A DNA stretch of 64,000 nucleotides. It comes from Tilletiopsis washingtonensis. Lineage: Eukaryota > Basidiomycota > Exobasidiomycetes > Entylomatales. Below are positions 1 through 10,963 of this stretch, one piece after another. The stretch lies in contig NW_020312012.1 of the NCBI RefSeq assembly GCF_003144115.1, forward strand, positions 400,601 through 464,600. The letters run 5' to 3'. Below the pieces are notes generated by a model, which had not been told where the DNA came from, ran no database searches, and was given only the letters and a program-made list of their open reading frames with translations. A program made the translations under genes and the position numbers. The stretch's first letter is position 1. Every line of letters begins with the position of its first letter.

Positions 1-198
1 GCTGGCCAAATTATCGAGCGCCGGCCGATCACGTGCGCTGCGCCCGCACGGGGCTCATGCTGTGAGGCTTGGCTCGCCGGCTGGCCGAGGAGCGCACGCG
101 CCGCCGATCTCCGCCTCTCCCCACATCCATCCTCCACCCTCTCGCAGCCGCGTCACTCCTTCTCAGCAGCTGCCTGGCGCTCATCTCCGCGCACTTAC

Positions 199-1621
199 AT
201 GTCCTTCAACGATCTCGAGCGCGGCACCGGCGGCGCCGGCAATGGCGCACACGGCTCGCCCTCGCGCGGCGGCGCAGCCGGTGGCCTGACGGGCTCCGTG
301 GGGCGAGCCGGCGCCGCACCTCGCCATTCGGGCTCCTTCACGCCGCTGCCGCTCTACCGTGCACCGCCATCATCCAACGCCGCATCGAACAGCACACACG
401 CCGCCATCGACGTCGAGGCTGCCGGTGCAGCTGGCAGTGCGCCCAGCGAGGTGGAGCTCGAGTTTGAGCGCCTCGCCAAGCGCATGGGCATCCAGATCTT
501 CAAGCTCAACTCCAACGTCGCGGGCATTGAGAAGCTGGTGGAGCTGTCGAGCAAGAGCGGAGGCACGGGTGCTGGCAAGGACCGCGACTGGACCAAGTCT
601 GTGTGAGTCAGATGTGCACAGGTGGAGGCCAAGACCAGCCGCCGATGCTTCGCTTTGGGGCGGCCTGAGCACGGCACGCTTGCCTCGCAACGTGTCGCTG
701 CTTGTGACTCCTTCTCGCTGCATTGATGTCTGTGCTGCAGTCATCTCACGCACGATCTCATGCGCAGGGCCGACCTCACCTCGACGACACAATCGCTCTC
801 GAGCTCGCTGCTCTCGGACATGAAGCAGCTGGGCGCGCTGCGCTGCTCGGGCCAGGCGCAAAAGATCGCGCTCAACAAGCTGCGCTCGGACCTCGAGGCG
901 GCACTCAAGGGCTTCAAGCAGGCGCAGCTGCGCGGCGCAGAGGCTGGACGTAAGGCTGTGGAGGGCGAGCGGAGAAAGCAGGAGGGCAACCGGAAGTGAG
1001 TGGCAGCAGTACTGCCCCTGAGCAGCGGCAAGAGCTCGTGCTGAACAGACCGCTCCGCAGAGCCCTCGAGACGACGCCTCTCATCAACGTCGCCGACCCC
1101 TCAGCTGCACCAGACTCTTCTGCGCAGTCACAGGAAGAGGCAGGCGAGCAACAAGAGCAGGCTCAGGCGCAGGCGGTCGCGCAGGTCGGGCCATCGCAGG
1201 CCGAGGTGGAGTTCCAGGAGGCGCTTATCTCCGAGCGCGAGGCCGAGATCCGCGAGATCGAGAGCGGCATCCATGAGCTCAACGAGATCTTCCGCGATCT
1301 GGGCACGATCGTGCAGGAGCAGGGCGGCATGATTGGTGAGCGCAGCTGCGGCCTCTTGCTGCATCGACGCCGAGGCTCACGCTCGCTTCCGTGCAGACAA
1401 CATCGAGTACAACGTGCAGACCATCGCCACGCATACCGGCGCCGCCGACCGGGAACTCGTGAGCGCTCACGAGTACCAGCGCAAGGCCGGCAAGCGTGCT
1501 GCATGTCTGCTCGCCGTGGTCGGCTTCGTCGTCGCGATCGTGCTCATCGCGGTGAGTCTTCCCGGCTGCATTGGCCCACCATCCAACACGCTCACACGTC
1601 CACGTGCAGGCTCTGAGCTGA
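199..1621 (+). CDS. PEP12: Qa-SNARE syntaxin, Pep12/syntaxin-7-like
   Basis: Predicted endosomal/vacuolar t-SNARE that forms the four-helix SNARE bundle for membrane fusion. Five exons are inferred: 199-602, 741-995, 1061-1335, 1397-1551 and 1610-1621, all with GTGAG donors and phase-consistent joins. The N-terminal ~75 residues are Gly/Ser/Ala-rich. A three-helix Habc-like region follows (FERLAKRMGIQIFKLNSNV onward). The SNARE helix starts near EREAEIREIESGIHELNEIF and carries a zero-layer Gln in GTIVQEQGG, which makes it a Qa-SNARE. A basic RKAGKR stretch precedes one C-terminal membrane anchor (LLAVVGFVVAIVLIAALS), so it is tail-anchored. The acceptor at 740 was chosen because it restores the SVHLTHDLMRR helix. 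The Pep12/Vam3-type assignment is by overall resemblance; plasma-membrane syntaxins look less likely. The Habc subtype was not verified by alignment. Confidence 0.85.
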
Positions 1622-2041
1622 TGCCGGGCAGTGCGCTACACACTACCCATCCAGCTATCCGTCTCCATACCTGTTCCATCGCCCTGCCTCTCCGTGTTAC
1701 CAGAGTCCTGCCTCCTCCTGCGCGCCCTCGTCGTGCCTATACCGCTGCTAGGCGTCAAGCCGAGTTTCATTGTCATTGCGTGACCGAGTGAGAGGCAACA
1801 GGCCCGGAGATGTGCGTGGTCGGCAGGGGAAGAGACGTGATGCAACGACGAGGGAGAGAAGGGCAAGCCGAGCGCATGTAGGGTGAGAAGAAAGGGCGTC
1901 GCGGGAGCGTGCGAGTGTATGTGGGGCGTCTCGAGGAAGCACAGATGAGCATGAAGGAGGAGGGAGGAAACCGCGACGGATGAGTTGAGAAGGAGCAGCG
2001 AAGAGGCAGGTGCAGAAGTGGCGGGCGCGGCGCAAACGCTA
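1622..2041. other. Convergent 3' intergenic region
   Basis: About 420 bases lie between the stop codons of the converging syntaxin and cyclin genes. I see no further gene. It presumably holds both 3' UTRs. Confidence 0.6.
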
Positions 2042-3584
2042 TCAGCCAACGCCCGAGACGCCACCGTGGACGTCGCTGCTGCGCTTGCGTGCATGAGCAT
2101 CGGGACTGGCGCCAGATGAAGCGTCCGAGTAAGCAGGTGGCGACGTGTGGTGCCGTCGCTTGCCGTGACGCTCCTCCTCGGGCGCACGCTGAACGCCGGC
2201 GGCAGGCGCCTCGTCGACGACCATGTCGCCGCCGCCGTTGCTGCTCTCGTACGACGACGAGGCCTCGGCCATCGAGACGTCGTTGGCGGACTGCGTCGGG
2301 GCGACGACTTCGGACGGCTTGGGCTCGGCGAGGACGTAGGAGGCGTGCGAGCGCACGAGAGAGGCGTAGTAGTGCTGCAGCAGCACACCGCTGCACTGCA
2401 CGTCGGATAGCGCTGATCAGCGCAGGCACAACGCTTGCACACGAGGCCATGACTCACCGTCAGACGCCAGTCGATGATGCTGAGGAACTCCTTCTCCAGC
2501 ATGTTGAGCTCAATGAGCGAGATACCGCCAACACGCGCGTAGTGGCCTGACTCGAGAGTCAGCAAGAAGAAGCCGCAATGCAGGTCGAGGCGCGCTCACC
2601 GTTCGTGCTGAACGCATCGCACAGCGCCTTGCTGGCGCACACGACAGCGGCACAGGTGAAGCGATGCACGGTCAGGCTGCACACAGTGAAGCCCTCCATG
2701 CGCTCGCAGACGCGGTCGATGTAGACGAGCAAGATGAGAGCGCAGGCCTTGTCGAGCGAAGTGTAGCGCGCAATGCGCCGCAGGTACGAGGTGATGGTGA
2801 TGCCGGGCGTGGCGCGCGAGTGGAAGCGCGTCAATGCGGAAGGGTGCAATGGCAGATGGTCGTTGTGCGAGGTGAGCCGCGTGAGCATGTCCGCTGCAGG
2901 CAAAGCGTCAGCGAGTGCAAAGGCGAAGCGGATAGAGGCAGTGCGCAAAGCCGTGCCGTCGACCAGCGCAGCTGCAGCTGCAGATCCTCGAGGCACGGGG
3001 CAGCACGAACACATCCCAGCAAGGCAGCTTGCGCTCGAGATGACCCGGCGCGCCCACTCACCGACCAGTAGCACCACGTCGTCCACGTCCGCATCCTCGA
3101 AAGTGGCCGGCAGCTCTCGCTTCTCCTCAATCTCCACTTCCCGCACGCCCGGCTCCTTGAGTGCCTCTCTCGCCGCCGGCAGGGCTCCAGCTGCGTCTGT
3201 CAAGACAGTCGCCGGACCCGAGTGACTGGCCGAAGAGCTGCCTTGCTCGGGAGACGTCTGCTGCGAACTGCCTGCCGAGACGGACGCATCGGCTTGCAGC
3301 CCGAGCTCTTCGACTGTACGAGCAGCGGCAGACGAGCCAAAGATGACGTCTGACGGCGAGGCTTTCTTCGGCGCGGCAGCCGCGAGGGAAGAAGAGGATG
3401 CGCTGCGCAGGGAAGAGGAGGCAGCTGCAGCAGCGACGTGCGAGCTGCTGCTCCGCTGGTGCTCCTCCACTGAGCTGCTGCCGCCGCCGCCGCGACGCCC
3501 GCTACTCGATGCGTACGCCGGCGACGAGCTCGAGGAGGCGACGGAGAACTGCGGCGAGACCATGGCGCCGGCGTTGCTGGCCAT
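2042..3584 (-). CDS. Pho80/Pcl-type cyclin
   Basis: Predicted regulatory subunit of a Pho85-type cyclin-dependent kinase (phosphate signalling or cell-cycle/nutrient control). Exons on the minus strand are 3584-3062, 2893-2600, 2546-2458 and 2395-2042, giving 419 residues. Residues 1-170 are Ser/Ala-rich and disordered. The cyclin box runs through exons 2-4: ADMLTRLTSHNDHLP, then TPGITITSYLRRIARYTSLD (the classic Pho80 'P-I-YL-RI-KY' pattern), CALILLVYIDRV, HRFTCAAVVCASKALCDAF, YARVGGISLIELNMLEKEFL and DWRLT. The C-terminal tail after LLQHYYASLVRSH is low-complexity and ends in a basic HGKRRHH segment. An in-frame upstream Met at 3716 exists; 3584 is preferred because the extra 44 residues look non-coding. 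Which Pho85 cyclin (Pho80 itself or a Pcl) cannot be decided from sequence alone. Confidence 0.85.
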
Positions 3585-4694
3585 CTCGCACTGCGGAGCA
3601 GCGCCGCGACGCGCACAGGCAGAGCAGGCGGACGCGCGCTGGGAGGTGCGTGCGAAGGAGGTCCGGCCAGGCGGAGCGGGCGGTGACGGGTGTGCCCGAG
3701 GATGGCGAAGGTGCACTACGGCAACGTGACGGATGGCTCGTCACGGGCGCAGCGCATGGAGTCGGCCGTGCTGGATGGCGCGTGGTGCGGTGTGCTCGCG
3801 CGACACGAGAAGAAAGGAAGAGCAGCGTCGCGGAGCAGCGAGATGCGGCCGGCGCCTCGAAGGACTGGCGGCCGGACAGGGAGAGAGAGAGAGAGACAAG
3901 GCGCAGCGAGCCGGAAGTAGCACGTCAAGGAACGGAGACGGCCTGCTGCGAGACCTCGGGAAAGGGAGAGGGAGAGGAAGAAGGAGAGGAGAGCGTGGTG
4001 GGCCAGCAGCCGGCTCGAGAGAGAGAGAGACGCGTGCCGCTCCCGTTCCCGTTCCCAGGCGCGTGCAGGCGCAGCACCAGGCAGGCAGACGCGAGAGCGG
4101 AGGGCCAGGCCGGCCTGTCGCTGTCTCTGCAGAGGTGCCGCGGCCGGCCGGCAGAGGCGCAGCGTGAGGTGCAGCACCGCCCTCCGCGGAATCGTCGCGC
4201 CTGCGCTGCCGCCTCGCTGCGCCGCCCGTGTCATCTCGCGCGACGAGGGCACGTGCGTGCTGCTCTCCCTATCGCTGCGCCCGTGCTCGCCGTGTGCTGC
4301 TCCTGCGCAGGCAGAAGACCCTGCGGCTGAGCAACCCCGCATGGGCACGCCGCATGGAGCAGCTCCGCTCGCCTTCAGCAGCAGCAGCGCCGCTGGAGGT
4401 TTTGCGGCGCGAGAGGAGGCGTCCCTCGTGCCCGCACCGAGCCGCTTCCATGCCCGCCCCGCTGCCGCCGGCAGCTCCTCTGCGCCCGACGATACCTCTC
4501 ACCAGGCACCAGAGAGCCTCTTTGCAGCGTTGGAATTGGCAGAGGGCGCGAATTTGGAATACAAGACGGATAAGCGGAGCGGAGCGAGAGACGAGGGAGG
4601 GAGGGAGGGGTGCACAAAGGCCCATCGAGGTGTGCGGCACCTCCGCTTTGCGCTCCTCTCCGAGCATGCCTTCTGCCTTTTGTAGTGTCGCCGT
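3585..4694. other. Upstream region of the cyclin gene, with GA tracts
   Basis: About 1.1 kb separates the cyclin start (3584) from the SUB2 stop (4695), both on the minus strand. It has purine-rich GA repeats near 3882-3898, 3958-3996 and 4015-4032, and poly-Ser/Ala-like GC-rich stretches. The open frames here overlap in several frames without splice-consistent conserved protein. I see no supported gene, so this is likely promoter and 5' UTR of the cyclin plus the SUB2 terminator. Confidence 0.5.
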
Positions 4695-7100
4695 CTAGCT
4701 CATGTACGTCGCCGCATCGATCTCCTGCGGCAGCGGCGGGATCTCGACGCTGAAGCGGCTCTGGATGTCGCTCAGCACGCTCTTGTCCTCCTCGCTCGAC
4801 GTCATGAGGATGGCCAGGCCCTTGGTGCCGAAGCGGCCAGCACGACCGGCGCGGTGCAGCCACTCGTCGGCCGACGTCGGGGCGTCGTACGAGATGGAGA
4901 GGTTCACGCGCTCCACGTCGATACCACGGCCGAAGACGTCGGTGGCTGTGAGGCGAGCGGTGAGCAGATGCCGTGCGCGGGCAACGTCGTGCTACGCACC
5001 GACGAGGATGCGCTTCTCGAACTTCTTGAACTGCTGGTACCGCTCAATGCGCTCCTCCTGCTTCAGTGCGCCGTGCACGCAGATCGACGGGAAGTTGCAC
5101 TCGATGAGCAGCTGGTTGAGCTGGTTGGCGCGGGCCGTGGAGCGGACAAAGATGATGACCTGTGGCAGAAGGGCGATGAGCTCCGAGACGCACGTCTTGT
5201 GCCGGCTAGCGCACCTGGTTGAAGTCGAGCGAGTCGAGCAGCTCGTTCAGCTTGCGGTTCTTGGCCGCCTCCTCGAGCTGCACAAAGTACTGCTGCAGGC
5301 CGTGCAGCGTGAGCTTGGCGCCGTCGTCGACGTAGATCTCGAGCGGCTGCGTGCAACAGTCAGCGATGGCGCGAGCTTGGCGTGCGGGCGACCCCACGCA
5401 CGTTCTGCATGAACTTCTTGCACACGGGCCGGACCTCGGTCGAGAGCGTGGCTGAGAACATCATGACCTGCTTGTGGTGCGGCGTGGCGCGGAAGATGTC
5501 CTGCACGTCGCGGCGCATGTCTGAAGTACAGAGATGCTGTCAGATGCAGTGAACGACGGAGAGCTTTGCGCGACTGACCAATCTGCTCGAGCATCTTGTC
5601 GCACTCGTCGAGAACGAAGTGCTTGACGCCGCCGGCCTTGAGCGACTTGTCGCGCACGAGGGCGTTCATGCGGCCGGGCGTGCCGACGACAATGTGCGGG
5701 CACTTGGTCTTGTCCTTGAGCACGGCCTGGTCGGCCGCGACGGGAGTGCCGCCGTAGAAGACCGAGGTGCGCACCTCGGGCATGTACTTGCTGAAGCGCG
5801 CGTACTCGTTGCGGATCTGGAACGCCAGCTCGCGCGTGTGGCACAGCACGATGACGCCCACCTCGCCGTCGACCGGCTCGATCTGCTGCAGCGTGGCGAG
5901 CACAAAGACGGCCGTCTTGCCCATGCCCGACTTGGCCTGGCAAACGAGGTCCATGCCGAGGATCGACTGCGGGATGCACTCCTGCTGCACTGTGTTGCGC
6001 GAGATGGGAATGTCAGGCCGGGCCGTAGCGATGCGGTCCAGACGCGCAGCTCGACTGACCCTCGGACGGGTGCTCGAAGCCGAGGTCTCCGACGGCACGG
6101 AGCAGCTCGGGCTTGAGGAGGAAGTCGCGGAAGCCGGTCGAGTGAACGCCGGCGTAGGCAGCCTGTGGGAGAGAAGAGGACGCAACGCGGCGACGAGGGG
6201 GAAAGAGGAGGAGGGAAAGGGCAGGCGTAAGGATGCTGTTGACGGAGTGGGAGGAGCAGCGCGAAGGGACAAGATGGAGCAAGAGCAGTGCGCAGTCGCC
6301 GTTGATCGTCGCACCGTCCGCCGATGCGGGCTGCAGCCGTGCTGGCACTTGCGGCGGGCGTCCTACCAGCCCTCATGCCTATTTGACATCCGACGTGGCA
6401 GCACGATGATCGACAAGCTCCGCCAGCTTGACAAAGTGCGCGCCGGGCTCGCGTCTCGCGGCCATTGCGTCCGAGGAGCCAGACTGCCTGGATGTCTAGC
6501 CGCCCGGTCGAGCGCGTCTCGCTGTCCGCCACGAGCGAGCGCCACAGTGCGTGGCTGGTCGCACGGACGGTCGTGTGCGCCTGGGCTCGCATCGGCGTGC
6601 ACCGCTCCGCGCGCGGATGGAAGCCCAGCGGCGAGGTTCGGGCTTCCTATCCAAACGCTGGGCGTGAAAGCGCCATCGTGTACGTGCACCGTGCAAGCTC
6701 GCAAGGGCGCCGCCGATGACGCTGCAGCAGCGTGTCGAAGAGCCGCACGCGGCGCACCATGCACCGCACGGACGAGGTGCGACAGAGAGGAACAGGAGAT
6801 GCCGGATGTGGAGAGAACTAAGGGCAGGGAAGAAGAATGCTCGCCTTCTTGTCTCCATCTGCGGGCGCATCGGCAGACGCGGCACCGTCGGCGGCCGAGG
6901 CGTCGGTCGCGGCGGCAGCGGCCGGCGTGACGGTGGGCAGCTCCTCCTCGTAGTCGACAAGGCTGTGGCAGGCGCGGTGTGAGCGGCGTGCTGCAGAGCG
7001 GAGAATGGGTGCTGCGCTGCAGGCCGAGGCGGCGCACGACAGCGGCGCGTCGCCAGCCTGACCCGAGTGTCCGCGGCGATACGCACTCTTCGCCGTCCAT
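4695..7100 (-). CDS. SUB2: DECD-box RNA helicase Sub2/UAP56
   Basis: Spliceosome-assembly and mRNA-export helicase of the TREX complex, nuclear. Eight minus-strand exons: 7100-7087, 6962-6845, 6162-6060, 5989-5579, 5520-5402, 5346-5215, 5159-5000 and 4945-4695, totalling 435 residues, the normal family length. The N-terminus [18 protein letters not shown] fits the acidic Sub2 start. Then come [19 protein letters not shown] (Q-motif region), Walker [10 protein letters not shown] near residues 97-105, DECD in [16 protein letters not shown] in [11 protein letters not shown], and motif [12 protein letters not shown], ending EIDAATYMS. The first exon is only 14 nt. Intron 2 (682 nt) begins with GC rather than GT. 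Other donors are GTCAGT or GTGCGT/C. The protein is very highly conserved, so the joins in the core are secure; the 14-nt first exon is the least certain part. Confidence 0.93.
6163..6844 (-). other. Long GC-AG intron 2 of SUB2
   Basis: The exon before it ends ...GDGDKK-like acidic/basic text (AAG AAG at 6850-6845) and is followed by GCGAGC; no GT lies between there and the in-frame TAG. The acceptor CAG at 6165-6163 precedes GCTGCCTACGCC (AAYAG). At 682 nt it is about ten times the usual intron here. An upstream GT donor inside the Ala/Asp-rich stretch would be phase-possible only by deleting acidic residues, so GC-AG is preferred. Confidence 0.65.
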
Positions 7101-7528
7101 GATGACTGGTGGTGTGGGGGGTGAACGGGGCTGGGTGGTGAGAGAGAGGATGCGGGTGCAGAGCGGGGTGGTCGGCGTGGGATGTGACAGGGGTGACGAA
7201 GGAGCACGGAGCACGGACGGTGTGGCGTAGGCGCGCGTCCAGCCGCACACCGCGGCTCACGCGCGAAGCTCGACGCGCCTTCGCAGCGCAGCGACGGCGA
7301 GAGGCGCGCGGCGGGCTGGCAGGGCGGGAGAGGTCACGTGGCGCGAAGGTTGCGGAAGGCACAGCCAAGGCACGACCAGGACGCGCGCCGCGAGACGCAC
7401 AGACGCAGCCTCGAAAGCATCTCTCTCTCCGACACCGGCTCCACCACCTCCGCTCTCGCACCCGGCGCAGCACACCCGTGCATCACAGCGCCAGCCTTCC
7501 ACGTCGCGCTCCTCGCTCCGCCTGCGCC
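7101..7528. promoter_or_regulatory. Divergent promoter region SUB2 / CCT6
   Basis: These 428 bases lie between the divergent starts of SUB2 (7100, minus) and CCT6 (7529, plus). No clear TATA box is visible. It presumably holds both promoters and 5' UTRs. Confidence 0.5.
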
Positions 7529-9675
7529 ATGTCCTCGGCCATCGAGCTCATCAACCCGCGCGCCGAGAGCGTGCGGCGCGCACAGGCGCTCGGCGTCAAC
7601 TGCGCCGGCGCCATGGGCCTCGCCAACGTCGTCAAGTCGAACCTGGTGCGCAGCAGCGCGGTGCGGGACATGTGCTGAACGGCGTGCTGACGGCGTGTGT
7701 GCGATGCGCAGGGCCCGCGCGGCACGATCAAGATGCTGGTGCGTGGCAGAGGCGCGAAGGGCGTGCGGGGATCGGACAGCTGACATGCGCTGCAGGTCGA
7801 TGGCAGCGGCAACCTCACCATGACCAAGGACGGCTGCCGGTGAGTCGTGCCTGCAGTCTGTGCGTGAAGGCACACCGCTGAGCCCCCTTGCGCGTAGTCT
7901 CCTCAAGGAGATGCAGATCCAGAACCCGACGGCCTCGATGATTGCGCGCACTGCCGTGGCGCAGGACGACCAGTGCGGCGACGGCACCACGAGCGTCGTG
8001 CTGCTCGTCGGCGAGCTGCTCAAGCAGGCTGAGCGCTACATCCAGGAGGGCGTGCACCCGCGCGTCATCAGCGAGGGCTTTGAGCTGGCAAAGACGAGCA
8101 CGCTGAAGGTGAGTTGCACAGCAGCAGGCGCGGGCAGATCGGCAAGCCGTGGGTTGGCATTGCAGGGCGCAGCTGACGCGCTTGGCGCGCAGTTCCTCGA
8201 GACGTACAAGCAGACGCCCGAGCTGGACCGCACGACGCTCATCTCTGTGGCGCGCACGTCGCTGTCGACGAAGCTGCACGCCAAGCTTGCAGCGCAGCTC
8301 GCAGGCGACGTTGTTGACTCTGTGCTTGCAATCCGGCCGTCTACGAGCACCAAGATCTCTGCGCCCGCGCCTACGGGCGACAAGAGCGCCGAGAACCCGG
8401 CCGAGTGGGAGGTGCGCGACCCCATCGACCTGCACATGGTGGAGATCATGAAGATGCAGCACCGCCACGAGACGGACACGCAGCTCGTCCGCGGCCTCGT
8501 CATGGACCACGGCGCACGCCACGCCGACATGCCGCGCCGCGTCGAGAACGCATACGTGCTCACGCTCAATGTCAGCCTCGAGTACGAGAAGACGTGAGTC
8601 GCATCGCGACCGGCAAGGTGTGTGGCGCGGCGCTGATGCTGGCCCCTCTCAGCGAGGTCAACTCGAGCTTCTTCTACTCGTCGGCCGAGCAGCGCGAGAA
8701 GCTAGTCGAGTCGGAGCGCCGGCACGTCGATGCCAAGCTGAAGAAGATCATCGAGCTGAAGCAGGCCGTGTGCGATGCGCCGACGGACGGCTCGTCCAGC
8801 GAGAAGCCGAAGCAGTTCGTCATCTTCAACCAGAAGGGCATCGACCCGCTGTCGCTCGACGTGCTGGCCAAGCACAACATCCTGGCACTGCGCCGCGCCA
8901 AGCGCCGCAACATGGAGCGTCTGCAGCTCTGCTGCGGAGGTGTCGCGCAGAACTCCGTCGACGATCTCTCGCCTGACATTCTCGGCTACGCGGGTCTCGT
9001 GTACGAGCACACGCTCGGCGAGGAGAAGTACACGTTTGTCGAGGAGTGCCGCGAGCCGAAGAGTGTCACGCTGCTCATCAAGGGTGCGTCCTGCGCGCGT
9101 TCGCTCTGCCAGCGCTGCTGACCTCCTGCCAGGCCCCAACGCACACACCATCTCGCAGATCCAAGACGCAGTGCGCGACGGCCTGCGCTCCGTCAAGAAT
9201 GCGATCGAGGATGCCTCGCTCGTTCCCGGCGGCGGCGCCTTCCAGATTGCTGCAGCACAGCACCTCGAGGAGCAGACGAAGAAGGCGGCCAAGGGCCGCA
9301 GCAAGCTTGGCGTGCAGGCGTTTGCCGATGCGCTCCTCGTCATTCCTAAGACGCTGGCTGCCAACGGCGGCTTCGACGTGCAGGATGCCATTGTGGCGCT
9401 GCAGGATGAATGCTCGGCCGGCAACGTTGTCGGCCTCGACATTCTCACCGGCGAGCCGACGGACGTGGTCACGCAGGGCATCTGGGACAACTACCGCGTC
9501 ATCCGGCATATGCTGCACAGCGCGTGAGTCGGACGTGTGGGCTGCGCTGAAAGGATGGCTCCGCTGACTGAGATTTCCGCCCTGCAGCTCCGTCATCGCC
9601 ACCAACATCCTCGCCGTCGATGAGATCCTGCGGGCGGGCCGCAGCTCGCTGAAGAGCGAGCAGCCGGGGCCTTGA
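7529..9675 (+). CDS. CCT6: T-complex protein 1 subunit zeta (CCT6)
   Basis: Subunit of the cytosolic chaperonin TRiC/CCT that folds actin, tubulin and other clients by ATP-driven ring closure. Eight exons: 7529-7645, 7712-7738, 7796-7839, 7898-8108, 8193-8593, 8653-9083, 9133-9523 and 9588-9675, giving 569 residues. The N-terminus is [20 protein letters not shown]. The nucleotide-binding GPRGTIKML is encoded entirely by a 27-nt microexon. TKDG, then [20 protein letters not shown] (phosphate-binding GDGTTS), [53 protein letters not shown] and [18 protein letters not shown] follow in the order typical of zeta. The second exon join and the TAG acceptor at 7897 are supported by protein continuity. 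Slightly longer than yeast Cct6 through a short insert around the EIRPSTSTK-like region near 8330-8400. Confidence 0.93.
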
Positions 9676-10089
9676 GAGGCGCCGGAGCAAGCATCAAAGA
9701 GGGAGAGAGGCGGAGAGGCGCTGGGAGGCGCATAGGCAATCACCATGAGATGCGCACAGCCACTCGCTTTCTCGCAGCCTCGGATGACGCAGAGATGATG
9801 ATTGGCAGTGGTTGCTCGTGTAGTACACAGGTGCACGAGAGAGTAGAGAGAGGTAGGGCGGGTGAGGGTTACATGGTGTTCGGGCGGCATTCAGGTGGAC
9901 TGGGCGGACAGATGGAGATTACGCGACGGCATTGGGTTGAAGAGCGGCGGGCGACAGCGACGTGACCGAGGAGGAAGAGATTGTATGCGGAGAGACGAGA
10001 CGGGAGGGAAAGCGAGATTGAGAGCTCGCACGTCGAAGCGAAGGCACCTGCAAGGCAGAGCTGCAGAGAGCGTGTTGGCGGCGACAGCA
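9676..10089. other. Convergent 3' region CCT6 / 4E-BP
   Basis: About 410 bases between two converging stop codons. Purine-rich on the plus strand; no gene seen. Confidence 0.5.
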
Positions 10090-10963
10090 TCAGATGTCCA
10101 TGGCGAACTGCTCGCCGCCTGCCTGTGCTCGCGGCGGGCTGCTGCTGTTGGGCTTTGCAGCCGTCGGCGATGTCGGGCCCGTAGGTCGCTGCGCGGAGAT
10201 GCCGCTTGGCGCCGTCGAGCCGCCGGCAGATGGGTAGCGGCGCGAGCTCGGACTGACAGGCCCGCTGAAGTTGAATGCGGAGCCCGGCGAGCGCGGCGTT
10301 GCGCCCAGAGGCGAGCGCGAAGCGGGCGGCGAAGAGCCAGCGGCGCTGCTGCCAGCGCCGATGTTCATGGCGCGGTTGAGAGCGGCAGTGTTGCGCAGAC
10401 TGCTCTTCTCAGGCGAGCGGCCCAGAGAGGTGCCGGCTGCGCCGAAGGAGGAGGAGAACGCTGCTGCATCTCCCGAGCCAGGCGAGCGGGAGATCTCAGA
10501 CGGGATGCCAGAGGCGCCCAGTCCGCGTGGAGGCGTGGCGGAGAGCGGAGAAGAGGCGAGGGCGAGGAGCTGCTCGCGCGAGTAGACGATGCGCGTGCTG
10601 CGAGTGAGGTGTCAGATGGGGGTTCAGGAGTGGCAGGCAGCGCCGTGGCTGGCAGCGGCCATGCTTGCGAGCATGCGAGAGAGAGCCACGTCCTGCCACA
10701 GAGCAGACGCTATCTGGCAGCCCGAGCGCCATGCTCAGGCTCGCCCACCTCGCTGCACCTATTGCCAGCCAGAGTTCCACTCGCGCGCCCTCCGCAGCCC
10801 CTCTGCACCCGTGCTGCGCCCTCACTCACCCGCCGGGCGTGGTGCCGTAAAGATGTGCGCCTCCCGGCGTCGCCGCGAGGCCGTCGTGGCGGCGGTTGTG
10901 CGCGGCTAGCAGCTCCTGCTGCGTGGCGGCGCGCGGACGGATGGGCAATGGCGAGGAGGACAT
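10090..10963 (-). CDS. eIF4E-binding protein (4E-BP) homologue
   Basis: Predicted translational repressor that binds eIF4E and blocks eIF4G, controlled by TORC1 phosphorylation. Two minus-strand exons, 10963-10830 and 10597-10090, give 213 residues; the join restores TTPGGTRIVYSREQLL. Y50-S-R-E-Q-L55-L56 is the canonical YxxxxL-phi eIF4E-binding motif. It sits in the same setting as in animals: two TP sites before it (T32 in AATPGG and T42 in TTPGG, matching human T37/T46) and SSPLSATPPRGL just after (S61/T66, matching human S65/T70). The last five residues are FAMDI, which fits the TOR-signalling (TOS) motif at the extreme C-terminus of animal 4E-BPs (FEMDI). Between them is a Ser/Pro/Gly-rich spacer longer than in animals (human protein about 118 residues). 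Budding yeast uses unrelated Caf20 and Eap1. Assignment is by motif order, not by alignment score. Confidence 0.85.

Noticed and set aside
1-198. ORFs starting at 62 and 69
   Set aside because: Overlap the leader of the syntaxin gene, low-complexity, no motif.
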